The notes under the pieces are model-generated. The model made no database searches. It was not told where the DNA came from and worked only from the letters and a program-made list of their open reading frames with translations. The position numbers and the translations under genes are program-made. 39,916 nt of DNA from an uncultured Mycoplasmatota bacterium (GTDB lineage Bacteria; Bacillota_I; Bacilli_A; RF39; UBA660). Shown here one piece after another: positions 1 to 8,142 of this stretch (positions are counted from its first letter, which is position 1; the number at the start of each line of letters is the position of its first letter). The DNA lies in assembly GCA_900543675.1 (NCBI GenBank), contig UQRY01000015.1, positions 1-39,916 of the forward strand, read 5' to 3'.

Positions 1-21
1 ATGCTTGAAAATCAAACATAG

Positions 22-636
22 ACTTATCTAAAAATTTCTCATGCGTTTATCCTGTTAGAAAGTGGTGTTAAAACACTAATTACTGATAATTTAGAAGCAA
101 CTCCGAAGACAATTGATACTACGATTTTAGGAACGACTAATGTAAGATGGATATATCGTTATAAAAGTACTAATCCAGTTTCTGTAAGAGTTGTCGATGA
201 AGTAGCGCCAGAAAAACCGATAGTGAATTTATCTTACGCAGATGGTTCAGAGTATACGCCGAATAACAGTAATGGTAATGCGAATATTACAACCAAGAGT
301 ATTATGATGGAAATTACGAGTCGAGATTATGCTTGTGTATTAGGAACCACATGTCGAAGTAGATATCCAGAACTAGAAGGTTCGGGAGTAAAAGAGATAA
401 GATATCGTGGAGAAACAGATACGAGTGTTCGAATAATTCCAACGACAAAAACAACGACTAGATATGTAGAAAATGAGAGTTTATGGGGAACGGTAACATT
501 AAAAGCAGTAGATAATAGTAATAATGTAAGTGAAGAGACAAGTTTTACTATCTATTTGGATAATGAAGCTCCGGCTAAAACTACAGTTACTTATTTAGGT
601 GGAAGTAATACGCACAGTTGGAAAAAACAATTATAA
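22..636 (+). pseudogene. Ig-like repeat surface protein, 5' fragment (frameshifted, no start)
   Basis: Frame 1 is open from 22 to the TAA at 634-636 after an in-frame TAG at 19-21. There is no convincing start: the GTG at 223 lies mid-domain without a Shine-Dalgarno. The translation is extracellular beta-sandwich repeat material: a segment ending in VDEVAPEKPIVN, then a domain with GSGVKEIRY and VTLKAVDNSNNVSEE, then the linker DNEAPAKTTVTYLGG that opens the next repeat. That linker (D-x-xAPxKTTV) recurs in the 3' fragment. The repeat runs into the stop immediately after six A's (622-627), and the continuation is found one frame on. Known family behaviour: bacterial Ig-like domains in cell-surface or pilin-like proteins. 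Inference: this is the upstream half of the gene ending at 1621, and its N-terminus lies beyond or is scrambled at the window edge. Confidence 0.6.
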
Positions 637-1621
637 GTTAAAACTTAGTGCGACAGATAATGTCGATGTAGCTTATTATGAAATTTATGTTGATGGTAGT
701 TATTATGGGACAACTGGAGAAGAGTGGACACCACCTAACAATTTTAGTAGTTGTAATACTACGTTTAGAGCAGTTGATTTAGCTGGTAATAAAGGGGCAT
801 TTTCGAGTGGTCAACATATTCATATGGATACAGAAGCTCCTAGTAAAACAACAGTATCTTTAAATGGCTATACTTCAGCAACTTGGACGAATCGAGATGT
901 TGTTCAAAACTTTAATGCATCAGACAATGTAGGTGTAGCTTATTATGAATATGCTCATAGTACTGGAGCAAGTAGTGCGACAAAAGTCTCTAATCCTTGG
1001 ACAATTAATTGGGATGGGAATTGGAAGTTTTATGTTCGTGCTGTTGATCAGGCTGGTAATCGTGGTGCGTGGTCTAATGCTTATACTGTAAAACGCAATA
1101 CAGTTTTACCAACCGTTAATATTACTTTACCTAATAGTACTCAAAATCAAGTTAGTCTTCAATTGAATGATGATATTGGTTTAACTGGATATGCGGTTAC
1201 TTCTAGTTCATCGCAACCGTCATCTTGGACTAGTTTATCTTCTACTTCGGCAACACCTTCTTATTCTTTTGCTCAAAATACAGCTACTTATTATGCTTGG
1301 GTTAAAGATGCTGCTGGAAATGTTAATTCTAAGAAGTTTACGATAACGGCTAATAAGCATACTCATACGGATTCTTGTTATGCTACTTGTGGTGGTACTT
1401 ATTATATCGAGTGGAGTGGAGACGATGGTGGAGGATGGTATCGTTGGAACTTAAGATGTAATCGTTGTGGTTCAGCTGCTTATTCATCATGGCATCCTCA
1501 TTATAACGAACCTCAATATTCTGATGATCATATTATTAGTCGTCATAGTCCATGCCGAGTTTCAAGATTAACTTGTGGTAAATCCACAACTGCCATAGAA
1601 AGTTATACGTTAAGTTTTTAA
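599..1621 (+). pseudogene. Ig-like repeat surface protein, 3' fragment with Cys/His-rich C-terminal domain
   Basis: This is the downstream half of the broken gene, read in frame 2. The GTG at 599 is only the first start-like codon; true continuity is from the A-run at 622-627, where dropping one A gives SWKNNYKLKLSATDN. It has three Ig-like repeats with the signatures SATDNVDVAYYEIYVDG, NASDNVGVAYYEYA and LNDDIGLTGYAV, each followed by an (A)VDxAGN-type strand, joined by TEAPSKTTVSLNGY-type linkers. The last ~85 residues form a different domain starting at HTHTDSCYATCGG, with CNRCG, HSPCRVSRLTCGK and a final IESYTLSF. The paired Cys and His suggest metal binding or disulfides. Such tails occur on exported proteins of gut Bacillota (from memory, family name not certain). 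A terminator follows directly at 1621. Confidence 0.6.
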
Positions 1622-1655
1622 GCTAGCTCTAATGAATAGGACTAGCTTTTTTCTT
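1621..1655 (+). terminator. Rho-independent terminator after the Ig-like gene
   Basis: AGCTAG at 1621-1626 pairs with CTAGCT further on, extended by a few pairs with one mismatch, around an AT-rich loop and followed by a T-rich run. The stem begins on the last base of the stop codon. Confidence 0.75.
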
Positions 1656-1690
1656 TCTTTGATGATAAATTAAAGTAGGATGGTGGTTTC

Positions 1691-2314
1691 ATGAAAACAA
1701 GAGTAAAACCCAAAATTAAACAAGTAACTAAATCTTCTTTTTTAGAACTTGCCCATGTAGAAGAATTTTTTCAATTAGAATTTTTTAAACAAGAGTATCC
1801 ATCAGGTATGTTGGTTACTGATTTTAATGAGTGTGTTTTTCATGATATTATTTTTCAAAAACATGATTTAGATAAGATTAGTTTTATGGATGTTATTTTT
1901 TATCATTGTGATTTTTCTAATATTGAGTTTGTCGATCGAGCGTTTTATCGAGTAGAATTTCATGATTGTAAATTAGTTGGTACTAATTTTTCTAAAGTAC
2001 ATTTTTTTGATTGTCTATTTGACAGTTGTAATTTACAGTATAGTAATTTTGCTGATTGTAAATGTAAAGTAATTGAATTTTCTCATTGTCACTTTTTAGA
2101 AGCTAGGTTTCAAGGAATGGATTTTTCCAATGCTATTTTTGAGGAAGATGATTTATCTGAAGTAGAAATTTATACGACTCCAATGCGAGGAATTGACCTT
2201 TCTAGTTGTTTAATTGAGGGAATTCGTATTGAGCCAAATTGTCTAAAAGGAATGATTATTTCTCCTTATCAGGCTGTCTTTCTGGTTCAAATTTTGGGAA
2301 TTAAAGTAAAATAG
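1691..2314 (+). CDS. Pentapeptide-repeat protein (Qnr/McbG-like shape)
   Basis: This 207-residue protein has no signal peptide. Most of it is built of A/C-D/N-L/F-x-x pentapeptide units that form a right-handed quadrilateral beta-helix: for example FNECVF, FYHCDFSNIEF, FHDCKLVGTNFSKVHFFDCLFDSCNLQYSNFADC and MDFSNAIFEEDDLSEVEI. The C-terminus, IDLSSCLIEGIRI followed by LKGMIISPYQAVFLVQILGI, matches the dimerisation tail of Firmicutes Qnr-like members. Known members mimic DNA and protect gyrase/topoisomerase IV, but many have no known role. Here the function is inferred only from the fold. The start is supported by AGGATGGTGG about 5 bases upstream. It stands alone after a terminator, and the next gene begins 57 bases later with its own -10-like TATAAT. 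Confidence 0.85.
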   Translation: MKTRVKPKIKQVTKSSFLELAHVEEFFQLEFFKQEYPSGMLVTDFNECVFHDIIFQKHDLDKISFMDVIFYHCDFSNIEFVDRAFYRVEFHDCKLVGTNFSKVHFFDCLFDSCNLQYSNFADCKCKVIEFSHCHFLEARFQGMDFSNAIFEEDDLSEVEIYTTPMRGIDLSSCLIEGIRIEPNCLKGMIISPYQAVFLVQILGIKVK

Positions 2315-2349
2315 GTTTTCTTCATCACCAATTTGTGATAAACTTTATG

Positions 2350-2355
2350 TATAAT
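2350..2355 (+). promoter_or_regulatory. Probable -10 box (TATAAT) for the 2372 gene
   Basis: A perfect TATAAT lies in the 57-base gap between the pentapeptide gene and the next ATG, followed by a GAAAGGGG ribosome binding site. No good -35 hexamer is seen at 16-18 bp. Confidence 0.4.
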
Positions 2356-2371
2356 CGGAAAGGGGTCTTTT

Positions 2372-2980
2372 ATGAAAAAAATTATGGGTTTATCTATTTT
2401 ACAGTGGATTTTATGTGTTGGTGGGATTTTGGTTTTATCTTCTTTTATTGTATTACCACCCGTTTTTCGAAGTGTTTTCACTACTCCTACTGAAGAGCAG
2501 GATGGGGGAGATAATTCTGACGATATTGTTCCACCTGCTACAGATAATTCTTCTGGTGATTTGATTGATGACAGTAAGTATGATCGAATTATTTGTACCT
2601 ATAGTGATGAATCTAATGTTGATTACCGGGACAGTTTAGGAATTTTGTTGTTTCATGAAGATAATCAGTTACGTATTGTTTCAGAGACTGTTAATCGTGT
2701 TTATCCGTTAGATACTAAAGATAATGAAGCAAAGTTTTCAGAAGCACAACTTGCTTGTCAAGAAATCCCTGATTCTTATCATCAAACCAAAGGGTTTAAC
2801 TATGAATGTTCAACTGGTGGTAATTCGATTTATATAGTAAAGAAATTTGATTTAGCGACTTTTGATCCAACTTCTGTATCTGAAAGTGATAAAGAAGTGA
2901 TTTCTACCGATTATACTCTAGATCAAAATGTACAAGAAATTGCGACTCAATTAGAGGCAGCTGGCTATGTCTGTGAATAG
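2372..2980 (+). CDS. Membrane-anchored extracellular protein of unknown function
   Basis: A 202-residue protein. One N-terminal hydrophobic segment (about residues 7-28, ILQWILCVGGILVLSSFIV) is followed by an acidic, Ser/Asp-rich linker (about 38-68) and a compact domain starting near YDRIICTYSDESN and ending in LEAAGYVCE. The domain has four cysteines that could form two disulfides outside the cell. The layout resembles small DUF1307/YehR-type lipoproteins, but there is no lipobox, so I leave it unassigned. The start follows AAGGGG with good spacing. The 3' end overlaps the convergent gerB gene by 16 bp, so the two transcripts are antisense at their ends and no terminator is seen between them. 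Confidence 0.7.
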   Translation: MKKIMGLSILQWILCVGGILVLSSFIVLPPVFRSVFTTPTEEQDGGDNSDDIVPPATDNSSGDLIDDSKYDRIICTYSDESNVDYRDSLGILLFHEDNQLRIVSETVNRVYPLDTKDNEAKFSEAQLACQEIPDSYHQTKGFNYECSTGGNSIYIVKKFDLATFDPTSVSESDKEVISTDYTLDQNVQEIATQLEAAGYVCE

Positions 2981-4026
2981 CTGATTTTTAAACGGATCAG
3001 TAGTAATAGAAAGAAGACAATAATGTTTTCGATCAAAAAATAATGATGAGGAATGGTAAGTAGAGTTCCCGCAAAAATTAATAATAAGATAAGGAGAGAA
3101 TAAGGAATATTCTCTTTTTCTTTTTTTAAAGGAATTACTTTTTTTAGAAGTGCGTGTAGGCTCCATAGACTTAAAACAATGATGAAAAGACTATTTAAAA
3201 TTTGCGCGAAAGCTAACGTTGTTTCTAAGTGTTCTAAAATATTGAAAAAATAAATCTTCTTGTAGACAATCATCTCTGGATAAATATAGATTTTAGTTAA
3301 CTCTATTCCTAGTATAGAAAGGGTAATTAATAATTCTAAAAAACAAATTAGACTACTATAACGAAGTCCTTTGGATACCATCTGTTCGTATTTCTTTTTA
3401 GAAATTATATTTTCTTTAGGAATCATCACGATTAAGAAAAAAGGAATAATTAAACTAGAAAAATAAAGTAAGCTTGATTTTGTGTTGTCTTGGAAGGAAG
3501 AGGTAAGTAGAGGTTTAAGATTTTCTAAGTTTAAATATTTTAGCGTTCCTAAGAGAGTAATAATAAAAAGAAATAGATAGATATAAAAACAGATTTCACT
3601 TAGTTTAGCGATACTGATTATCCCTTTTTTACAGATATAAAGAATAGTTAATAGTAATGGTACTATAATCACAATTAATTTTGTGTCTTTTAGAATGTAA
3701 TAATTAATATAGGTAGAAATTTGATGAATAGAGTAGATTAGAAAAGTAAATAAAATAATGATCAAGAGGAAAAAAATAAATATTTTGGTTTTGGGAAACA
3801 GTATTTCTATTTTTCCTAAGATATCTTTTTTTTGATGAAATTGGATAATTCCTTTTAGTAAATGAAAAAGAAGAAATAGAAGAATAAAACCAATTATGAT
3901 ACTTAAGATACTATCGGTATTGTTTTGTTTAGTTAATCTTTGGATGCCGGTTGTGAAGAGAAAGGAATTAAATAGGAAAAAGGAGAGGGTAGTTAATTCG
4001 AAAGCCGTAATTTTATTTTTATTCAT
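2965..4026 (-). CDS. gerB: Spore germination permease, GerB (GerAB/GrkB) family
   Basis: About 353 residues, close to the ~365 typical of the family. It is almost wholly hydrophobic, with about ten transmembrane segments and the family-like start NKNKITAFELTTLSFFLFNS. GerB proteins are APC-superfamily transporters that bind the germinant (amino acid or sugar) in the spore inner membrane together with GerA and GerC. The open frame begins with TTG at 4029, but ATG at 4026 is preferred because AAGGTGAT lies 5 bases before it. The gene overlaps the end of gerC by 8 bp, which implies translational coupling. It is the last gene of the minus-strand operon gerA-gerC-gerB, and its 3' end overlaps the convergent 2372 gene. 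Specificity cannot be predicted. Confidence 0.88.
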   Translation of the reverse strand: MNKNKITAFELTTLSFFLFNSFLFTTGIQRLTKQNNTDSILSIIIGFILLFLLFHLLKGIIQFHQKKDILGKIEILFPKTKIFIFFLLIIILFTFLIYSIHQISTYINYYILKDTKLIVIIVPLLLTILYICKKGIISIAKLSEICFYIYLFLFIITLLGTLKYLNLENLKPLLTSSFQDNTKSSLLYFSSLIIPFFLIVMIPKENIISKKKYEQMVSKGLRYSSLICFLELLITLSILGIELTKIYIYPEMIVYKKIYFFNILEHLETTLAFAQILNSLFIIVLSLWSLHALLKKVIPLKKEKENIPYSLLILLLIFAGTLLTIPHHYFLIENIIVFFLLLLIRLKISYSQT

Positions 4027-5002
4027 CAATGATCACCTTTTCTAGATAATTATTTTTGACTGTTGGATAAATTTCGATATTGAATTTTAGTTTAGAGAGG
4101 ATGTCTTTGGTCTTTTTGTAGTAAGAATAATTATTTTGATAGATTTTATGTTCTAGTTTTAATAAGTCATAGTGTTTTTGTTGATAGGTCGTTAGTAAGT
4201 TTAGTAGTGCTTTTTTTAATTCTTTTTGATAAAGTTCAGGTTGGGCATCAATAGTTGAAGTGATGGTTATTTCAATACTATTTTTTTTGGTGGAAATTAC
4301 GGTTTCGTTTTCATAGACAGTAATTCCGTGAAAGGAGGTTTTTTCGATTTCATCGCTTAGGAAGTTGTATAAGATTGCCTCTTCGTTGGATAAGGTTTCA
4401 TAGGTCTTGTACTCTTTGATTAGAGTAAATCCTTCTATGGATACGGTGTCTTCTAATTTTATGGTTGGAAGAATTGTATTGTGGTCGATTAAAATATCTT
4501 TTAAAAATGTTTCAAAATCAATTGATCTAGTTGTACCTGATTCTTTTTGATTGATGGTAATTAGTTTATTGATCTCTTCAGCAGTAATTTCTTGGTTAAA
4601 TAATTTATCTAGAGTATCTTTTATCGCAACAATTTGGAAGTTATTTCGATATTCATTATTTGTTAAAAAATGTTTAATCATAGTGGTTAATTGTTGATCC
4701 ATTACGTTTTCGGTAATTACTAATAGGTTCATGTGGGATAGATAGATTTTTTTACTGTTTTGGATGTAGATGTTTTCAAACGCTTCTTCTAGAGTTTTTC
4801 CTGTTGCGTGGTAGGCTTTTGTTTCCTCTTTATCTTCTTCATTTTCTCTATCTGCGATGATACTGGCATAGACAATAAATTCTTCATTTTGATAGTCGAT
4901 CCCTAGCATACTAGTAATTCCTAAATCACTTAGTTCAGTATAGGAATTACAACTGGTAGTAAAAAGTAAAATGCACCATAAAATGATTATTTTTTTAATC
5001 AT
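4019..5002 (-). CDS. gerC: Spore germination lipoprotein, Ger(x)C family
   Basis: A 327-residue protein with a lipoprotein signal: lysines, hydrophobic core IIILWCILLF, lipobox TTSC with cysteine 18. The mature start, ELSDLGITSMLGIDYQNEEFIVYASII, is the N-terminal Ger(x)C domain. SKKIYLSHMNLLVITENV and a C-terminal alpha/beta domain (roughly 195-320) follow. Family members run ~370 residues, so this one is slightly short. GerC is the outer-leaflet subunit of the germinant receptor in the spore inner membrane. The start ATG at 5002 lies one base after the gerA stop, with AAGGGGACG inside the end of gerA. Gene order is A-C-B rather than the more familiar A-B-C. Confidence 0.9.
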   Translation of the reverse strand: MIKKIIILWCILLFTTSCNSYTELSDLGITSMLGIDYQNEEFIVYASIIADRENEEDKEETKAYHATGKTLEEAFENIYIQNSKKIYLSHMNLLVITENVMDQQLTTMIKHFLTNNEYRNNFQIVAIKDTLDKLFNQEITAEEINKLITINQKESGTTRSIDFETFLKDILIDHNTILPTIKLEDTVSIEGFTLIKEYKTYETLSNEEAILYNFLSDEIEKTSFHGITVYENETVISTKKNSIEITITSTIDAQPELYQKELKKALLNLLTTYQQKHYDLLKLEHKIYQNNYSYYKKTKDILSKLKFNIEIYPTVKNNYLEKVIIDE

Positions 5003-5003
5003 A

Positions 5004-6428
5004 TTATCGTCCCCTTATTTGATTTTTTTTGGTTAGTAATGGGTTACGTTTTTTAATTTTTTTGGGATTACTAAGGCGGATAAATCCATCTTTTTGTTCG
5101 GAAAAGATGAGTGGAGAAAAAGGCGCAAGATAGGGTTTATTGAAGGCATTGATACTACATAATTTTGTGGTTAACAGAATAATCCCTAAGAATATACCGT
5201 ATATTCCTAAAAAAGTGGCTAGAATCATAAAGATAATTCTCCACCATCTAATCGCAGCGGTTAATTCGATAGAGGTAAACACTAATCCAGAGATAGCGCT
5301 GATAGCAACAACGATAATCATAATAGGAGAAATAATACCTGCACTAACTGCGGCGTCTCCCAAAACTAAACCACCTAAAATGGATACAGCGGTTCCCATG
5401 GTAGAAGCCATTCTCATATCGCTTTCTCTTAGAATTTCAAAGGAGATTGTCATGAGTAGTGCTTCTATTAAAGCCGGAAAGGGAACCATTTTTCGTTGCG
5501 AAAGAAAGTTAATCAACAAGTCAGTCGTAATCGAATCGTAGTTATGAGTAGTAATCGCAATATAGTAGGCAGGAACTAAAATAGCAATGAGAAAGGCAGC
5601 TAGTCGTACTAAGCGGATAAAGGTAATATTAATTGGTTTTTGATAATAATCATCGGGTGTATGAAAGAAATCAATAAAGAAGCAGGGGAGAATAAGAATA
5701 TAGGGACTGTTGTCGATAAGAATGATAATTTTTCCTTCTAATAGGGCCATCACCGTAAGATCTGGTCGTTCAGTTGTCATAATAGTTGGAAAAATGGCGG
5801 ATTCTTGATTTAAGTATTGTTTCAGATAACTACTATCGACAATACCATCAATATTTATCTTATTTAGTTTTTTTTCAATTTCTGTAACTAACTTTTTTTC
5901 TGCGATATTTTCCATGTATAGAATGCCAATTTTGGTTTGAGTTTGTTTTCCAATCGTTAGTGTTGAAGTCCATAAATGAGAAGTTTTTAAGCGTTTACGG
6001 AGTAACCCTAAATTACTATTAAAGTTTTCTGTGAAGGCATCTTTAGGTCCACGAATAGAAACTTCTGCTTCTGCTTTACCAATTCCTCGATCTAAGGATG
6101 CTCTAATTTCCATTCCCAAACAATTATCATCTGGTAAGATAAAAATCACATAACCATTCCACAACTTGGTTTGTAAGTCAGAATAATCTTTTATTTTTTT
6201 TATGTTGTGACTGGGAAGAGAATTATAGAAGAAGGTATAAAGATCCGTAGTAATAGGAATATTTTCATCGATAATTTTCGCTAGATTTTTTAATACGAAC
6301 TCGCCAACATTTACGCCACTTGTCAGTACTTCACTGTAAACTAAAGTAATATTTTGGCCTTGAATCGTGATATTTCGATAGATAATATCATCAGCATTAT
6401 TGGTATCTGTTTTTATTCTCTCGATCAT
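5004..6428 (-). CDS. gerA: Spore germination receptor subunit GerA family
   Basis: A 474-residue protein, normal for GerA (~480). The N-terminal ~240 residues are soluble and carry family-like stretches: EIRASLDRGIGKAEAEVSIRGPKDAF, the LGLLRKRLKTSHLWT region, IGKQTQTKIGILYM and VDSSYLKQYL. A membrane half (about 240-440) follows, with TERPDLTVMALLEGKIIILIDNSP, DYYQKPINITFIRLVRLAAF, AISIL-type helices, and a basic C-terminal tail (KKIKKRNPLLTKKNQ). GerA oligomers are thought to act as the ion channel of the germinant receptor. The start ATG is preceded by AAGGGAGAA. It is the first gene of the gerA-gerC-gerB operon and is divergent from the kinase-like gene at 6545. Presence of the operon implies a spore-forming lineage. 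Confidence 0.93.
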   Translation of the reverse strand: MIERIKTDTNNADDIIYRNITIQGQNITLVYSEVLTSGVNVGEFVLKNLAKIIDENIPITTDLYTFFYNSLPSHNIKKIKDYSDLQTKLWNGYVIFILPDDNCLGMEIRASLDRGIGKAEAEVSIRGPKDAFTENFNSNLGLLRKRLKTSHLWTSTLTIGKQTQTKIGILYMENIAEKKLVTEIEKKLNKINIDGIVDSSYLKQYLNQESAIFPTIMTTERPDLTVMALLEGKIIILIDNSPYILILPCFFIDFFHTPDDYYQKPINITFIRLVRLAAFLIAILVPAYYIAITTHNYDSITTDLLINFLSQRKMVPFPALIEALLMTISFEILRESDMRMASTMGTAVSILGGLVLGDAAVSAGIISPIMIIVVAISAISGLVFTSIELTAAIRWWRIIFMILATFLGIYGIFLGIILLTTKLCSINAFNKPYLAPFSPLIFSEQKDGFIRLSNPKKIKKRNPLLTKKNQIRGR

Positions 6429-6486
6429 AATTTTCTCCCTTTCTTTATTTTAGTATGGATAAACTTACAAAAAATAGTCGGTTATC

Positions 6487-6515
6487 TTTTCAAAAATTAA
6501 AAAATATGTTAAAAT
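6487..6515 (+). promoter_or_regulatory. Sigma-A-type promoter for the kinase-like pair
   Basis: TTTTCA at 6487-6492, a 17-bp spacer, and TAAAAT at 6510-6515 with an extended -10 TG at 6507-6508. It lies 30 bases upstream of the 6545 start in the divergent region shared with gerA. Confidence 0.6.
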
Positions 6516-6544
6516 AAGCTTCACTTTTTAAAGGGGATTTTTTT

Positions 6545-7279
6545 ATGGAGAAAAAACATGTGATTATTGATGGACATGAATATGAGGTAACACTTTTTAG
6601 TGATAGGAAAGGTCAAACTGGATGTTGTTATCGACTTCAAGTTCCAGAGAAAAATCTTGATTTAGCGGTTAAACTTTATCATCAAGATTTTTGTTGTGAT
6701 TATTTAGATTTAGAAGATATATCGAGAATGCGGGAATTTTTTATGGATAGCTTTCCTATTTGTTTAAGTGAGTATCCTGTTTTTGATGAGGAAAAAAATT
6801 ATATTGGGAGTGCCACTTCTTATTTAGAAGAAACAGTTGGTCCTACCGATGAAGTTATCTATCAGTTACCATTAGAAGAGGTATATCGTGATTTATCTTA
6901 TTTAGAAGAAAAAATTGCGTTAGTAACGATGAAAAAATTAGTCCTTTGGGATTGGGGAGTTGGTAATCTATTATATGGTAAGGGTCAAAATTTACCATTA
7001 GGATTATATGCTACCGATGATAGTGGTTACTATTTTGATTCTCATGTTACCTGGGAAGAAAATAGACAGATGTTATCCTATTTAATTAATGATATTATTG
7101 CTGGTTATGTCTTTCGTCATGCCCACTCATTAAAAGATCCTATTAGTGAGACGGTTCTTAGTCCTTATTTAAAGAGTGAGGATAGTTTCTCCTTATTGAA
7201 ACAAGAGAGTAGAAACTATTCTTCGCTTCAAGATTATTTGTTAGATAAAGTGGAATTGGTAAAAAGGAGAAGATTTTAA
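6545..7279 (+). CDS. Divergent protein-kinase-like protein, copy 1
   Basis: A 244-residue cytosolic protein. Several kinase-fold landmarks can be read in order: a glycine/cysteine loop-like KGQTGCCYRL (~20-30), DLAVKLYH (~38-45, the VAIK-type lysine), a helix region, then VLWDWGVGNLLYG (catalytic-loop-like D-x(4)-N), and LYATDDSGYY in the position of the Mg-binding DFG. The canonical HRD and DFG are not exact. The protein is ~38% shorter than standard Ser/Thr kinases, so it may be a pseudokinase or a small sugar- or lipid-kinase relative. It is a paralog of the next gene, with the same spacing of motifs. The TAA is immediately followed by the downstream ATG, so the two are co-translated. The function is unknown; the fold call is my inference from motifs. 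Confidence 0.65.
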   Translation: MEKKHVIIDGHEYEVTLFSDRKGQTGCCYRLQVPEKNLDLAVKLYHQDFCCDYLDLEDISRMREFFMDSFPICLSEYPVFDEEKNYIGSATSYLEETVGPTDEVIYQLPLEEVYRDLSYLEEKIALVTMKKLVLWDWGVGNLLYGKGQNLPLGLYATDDSGYYFDSHVTWEENRQMLSYLINDIIAGYVFRHAHSLKDPISETVLSPYLKSEDSFSLLKQESRNYSSLQDYLLDKVELVKRRRF

Positions 7280-8038
7280 ATGAAAAATTGGCTTAGGATT
7301 AATGAAAATATGTATTGTTTTGATCCTCGAGAAAAGGGACAGGGAGGTCGTACATCGGGAACAGTTTATCATCTTTGTCAGGATAATGTGGATTTGGCCG
7401 TAAAGCTTTATTTAAATCTTGATGAGGTAGAAGATTACCCTGATTTAGAGACTATCACTTATTTTGGGGCGATTTCTTCTCAAGTATTACCGGTTGTTGT
7501 TAGTCATTCTCCGGTATTTGATCAAGAAGGAGATTATATTGGTTGTTCAGCGCCTTATTTATATGAGTCTAAAGGAAAAACGAGTGATCTTTTATGTAAT
7601 TTACCGAAAAAAGAAGTGTTTTCTTATTTACATTCTTTAAATCAAACGATCGATATTTTTACGGATCTTCATATTCAATTATGTGATTGGGCGATTTATA
7701 ATCTTCGTTTTGGTGAAAACGCCAGTTATCAGTTACCTTTTTCTTTGTATATGATTGATGATAGTTTCTACGAACAACAAGATGATATAACTACAAAAGA
7801 ATTATCTTTAATTAATCGAATGGAAATGAATCGTTTAATTGCTTCTATCGCAGATGATTTTTTTCACACTGAAGGAGTTACTCTACTTAAATCAGAAAGA
7901 GAATATGTAAAGAAGTATGATTATGTAAGTGATCCGCTTCGTCTTTTAGAAAAAGATTGTAAACCGTATGCGACATTAGGAGAATTCTTTTCTTCAGTTC
8001 ATCATAAGGGAATGCAAAAACAAAAAAGGATATCGTAA
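7280..8038 (+). CDS. Divergent protein-kinase-like protein, copy 2
   Basis: A 252-residue paralog of 6545-7279. It shares the blocks RTSGTVYHLCQDNVDLAVKLY (loop plus lysine), VVVSHSPVFDQEGDYIG (compare ICLSEYPVFDEEKNYIG in copy 1), LCDWAIYNLRFG (D-x(4)-N) and LYMIDDSFYE (DFG position). It begins directly after the stop of copy 1, with AAAGGAG inside copy 1. A tandem duplication that has diverged strongly yet kept both lysine and D..N positions argues for retained nucleotide binding. No membrane segment is present. No known symbol; the enzymatic substrate, if any, cannot be told. Confidence 0.65.
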   Translation: MKNWLRINENMYCFDPREKGQGGRTSGTVYHLCQDNVDLAVKLYLNLDEVEDYPDLETITYFGAISSQVLPVVVSHSPVFDQEGDYIGCSAPYLYESKGKTSDLLCNLPKKEVFSYLHSLNQTIDIFTDLHIQLCDWAIYNLRFGENASYQLPFSLYMIDDSFYEQQDDITTKELSLINRMEMNRLIASIADDFFHTEGVTLLKSEREYVKKYDYVSDPLRLLEKDCKPYATLGEFFSSVHHKGMQKQKRIS

Positions 8039-8082
8039 TAAAAAGTAAGTTGTCAAGTGAGTTTTTTGTGACATTCTAAGTT

Positions 8083-8111
8083 TTGTCAATCATTTATTTT
8101 TATGATACAAT
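8083..8111 (+). promoter_or_regulatory. Promoter for the XRE regulator; rules out the longer ORF start
   Basis: TTGTCA at 8083-8088, a 17-bp spacer, and TACAAT at 8106-8111 with an extended TG at 8103-8104. It lies over the upstream extension of the reading frame, which argues that translation begins at 8143 and not 8083. Confidence 0.7.
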
Positions 8112-8142
8112 AAAAAAAGATAAGGAAAAATTAGGTGGTAAT

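Noticed and set aside
622..627. Programmed ribosomal frameshifting at the A6 run
   Set aside because: A +1 shift is needed; the standard slippery heptamers give -1, and no stimulatory structure or upstream stop context is evident. Homopolymer length change is simpler.
5140..5541. 133-codon plus-strand frame inside gerA
   Set aside because: Antisense shadow of a clear gerA membrane domain.
8083..8142. Longer N-terminus for the XRE regulator
   Set aside because: A good promoter overlaps it, and the ATG at 8143 has the ribosome binding site and opens the HTH domain.
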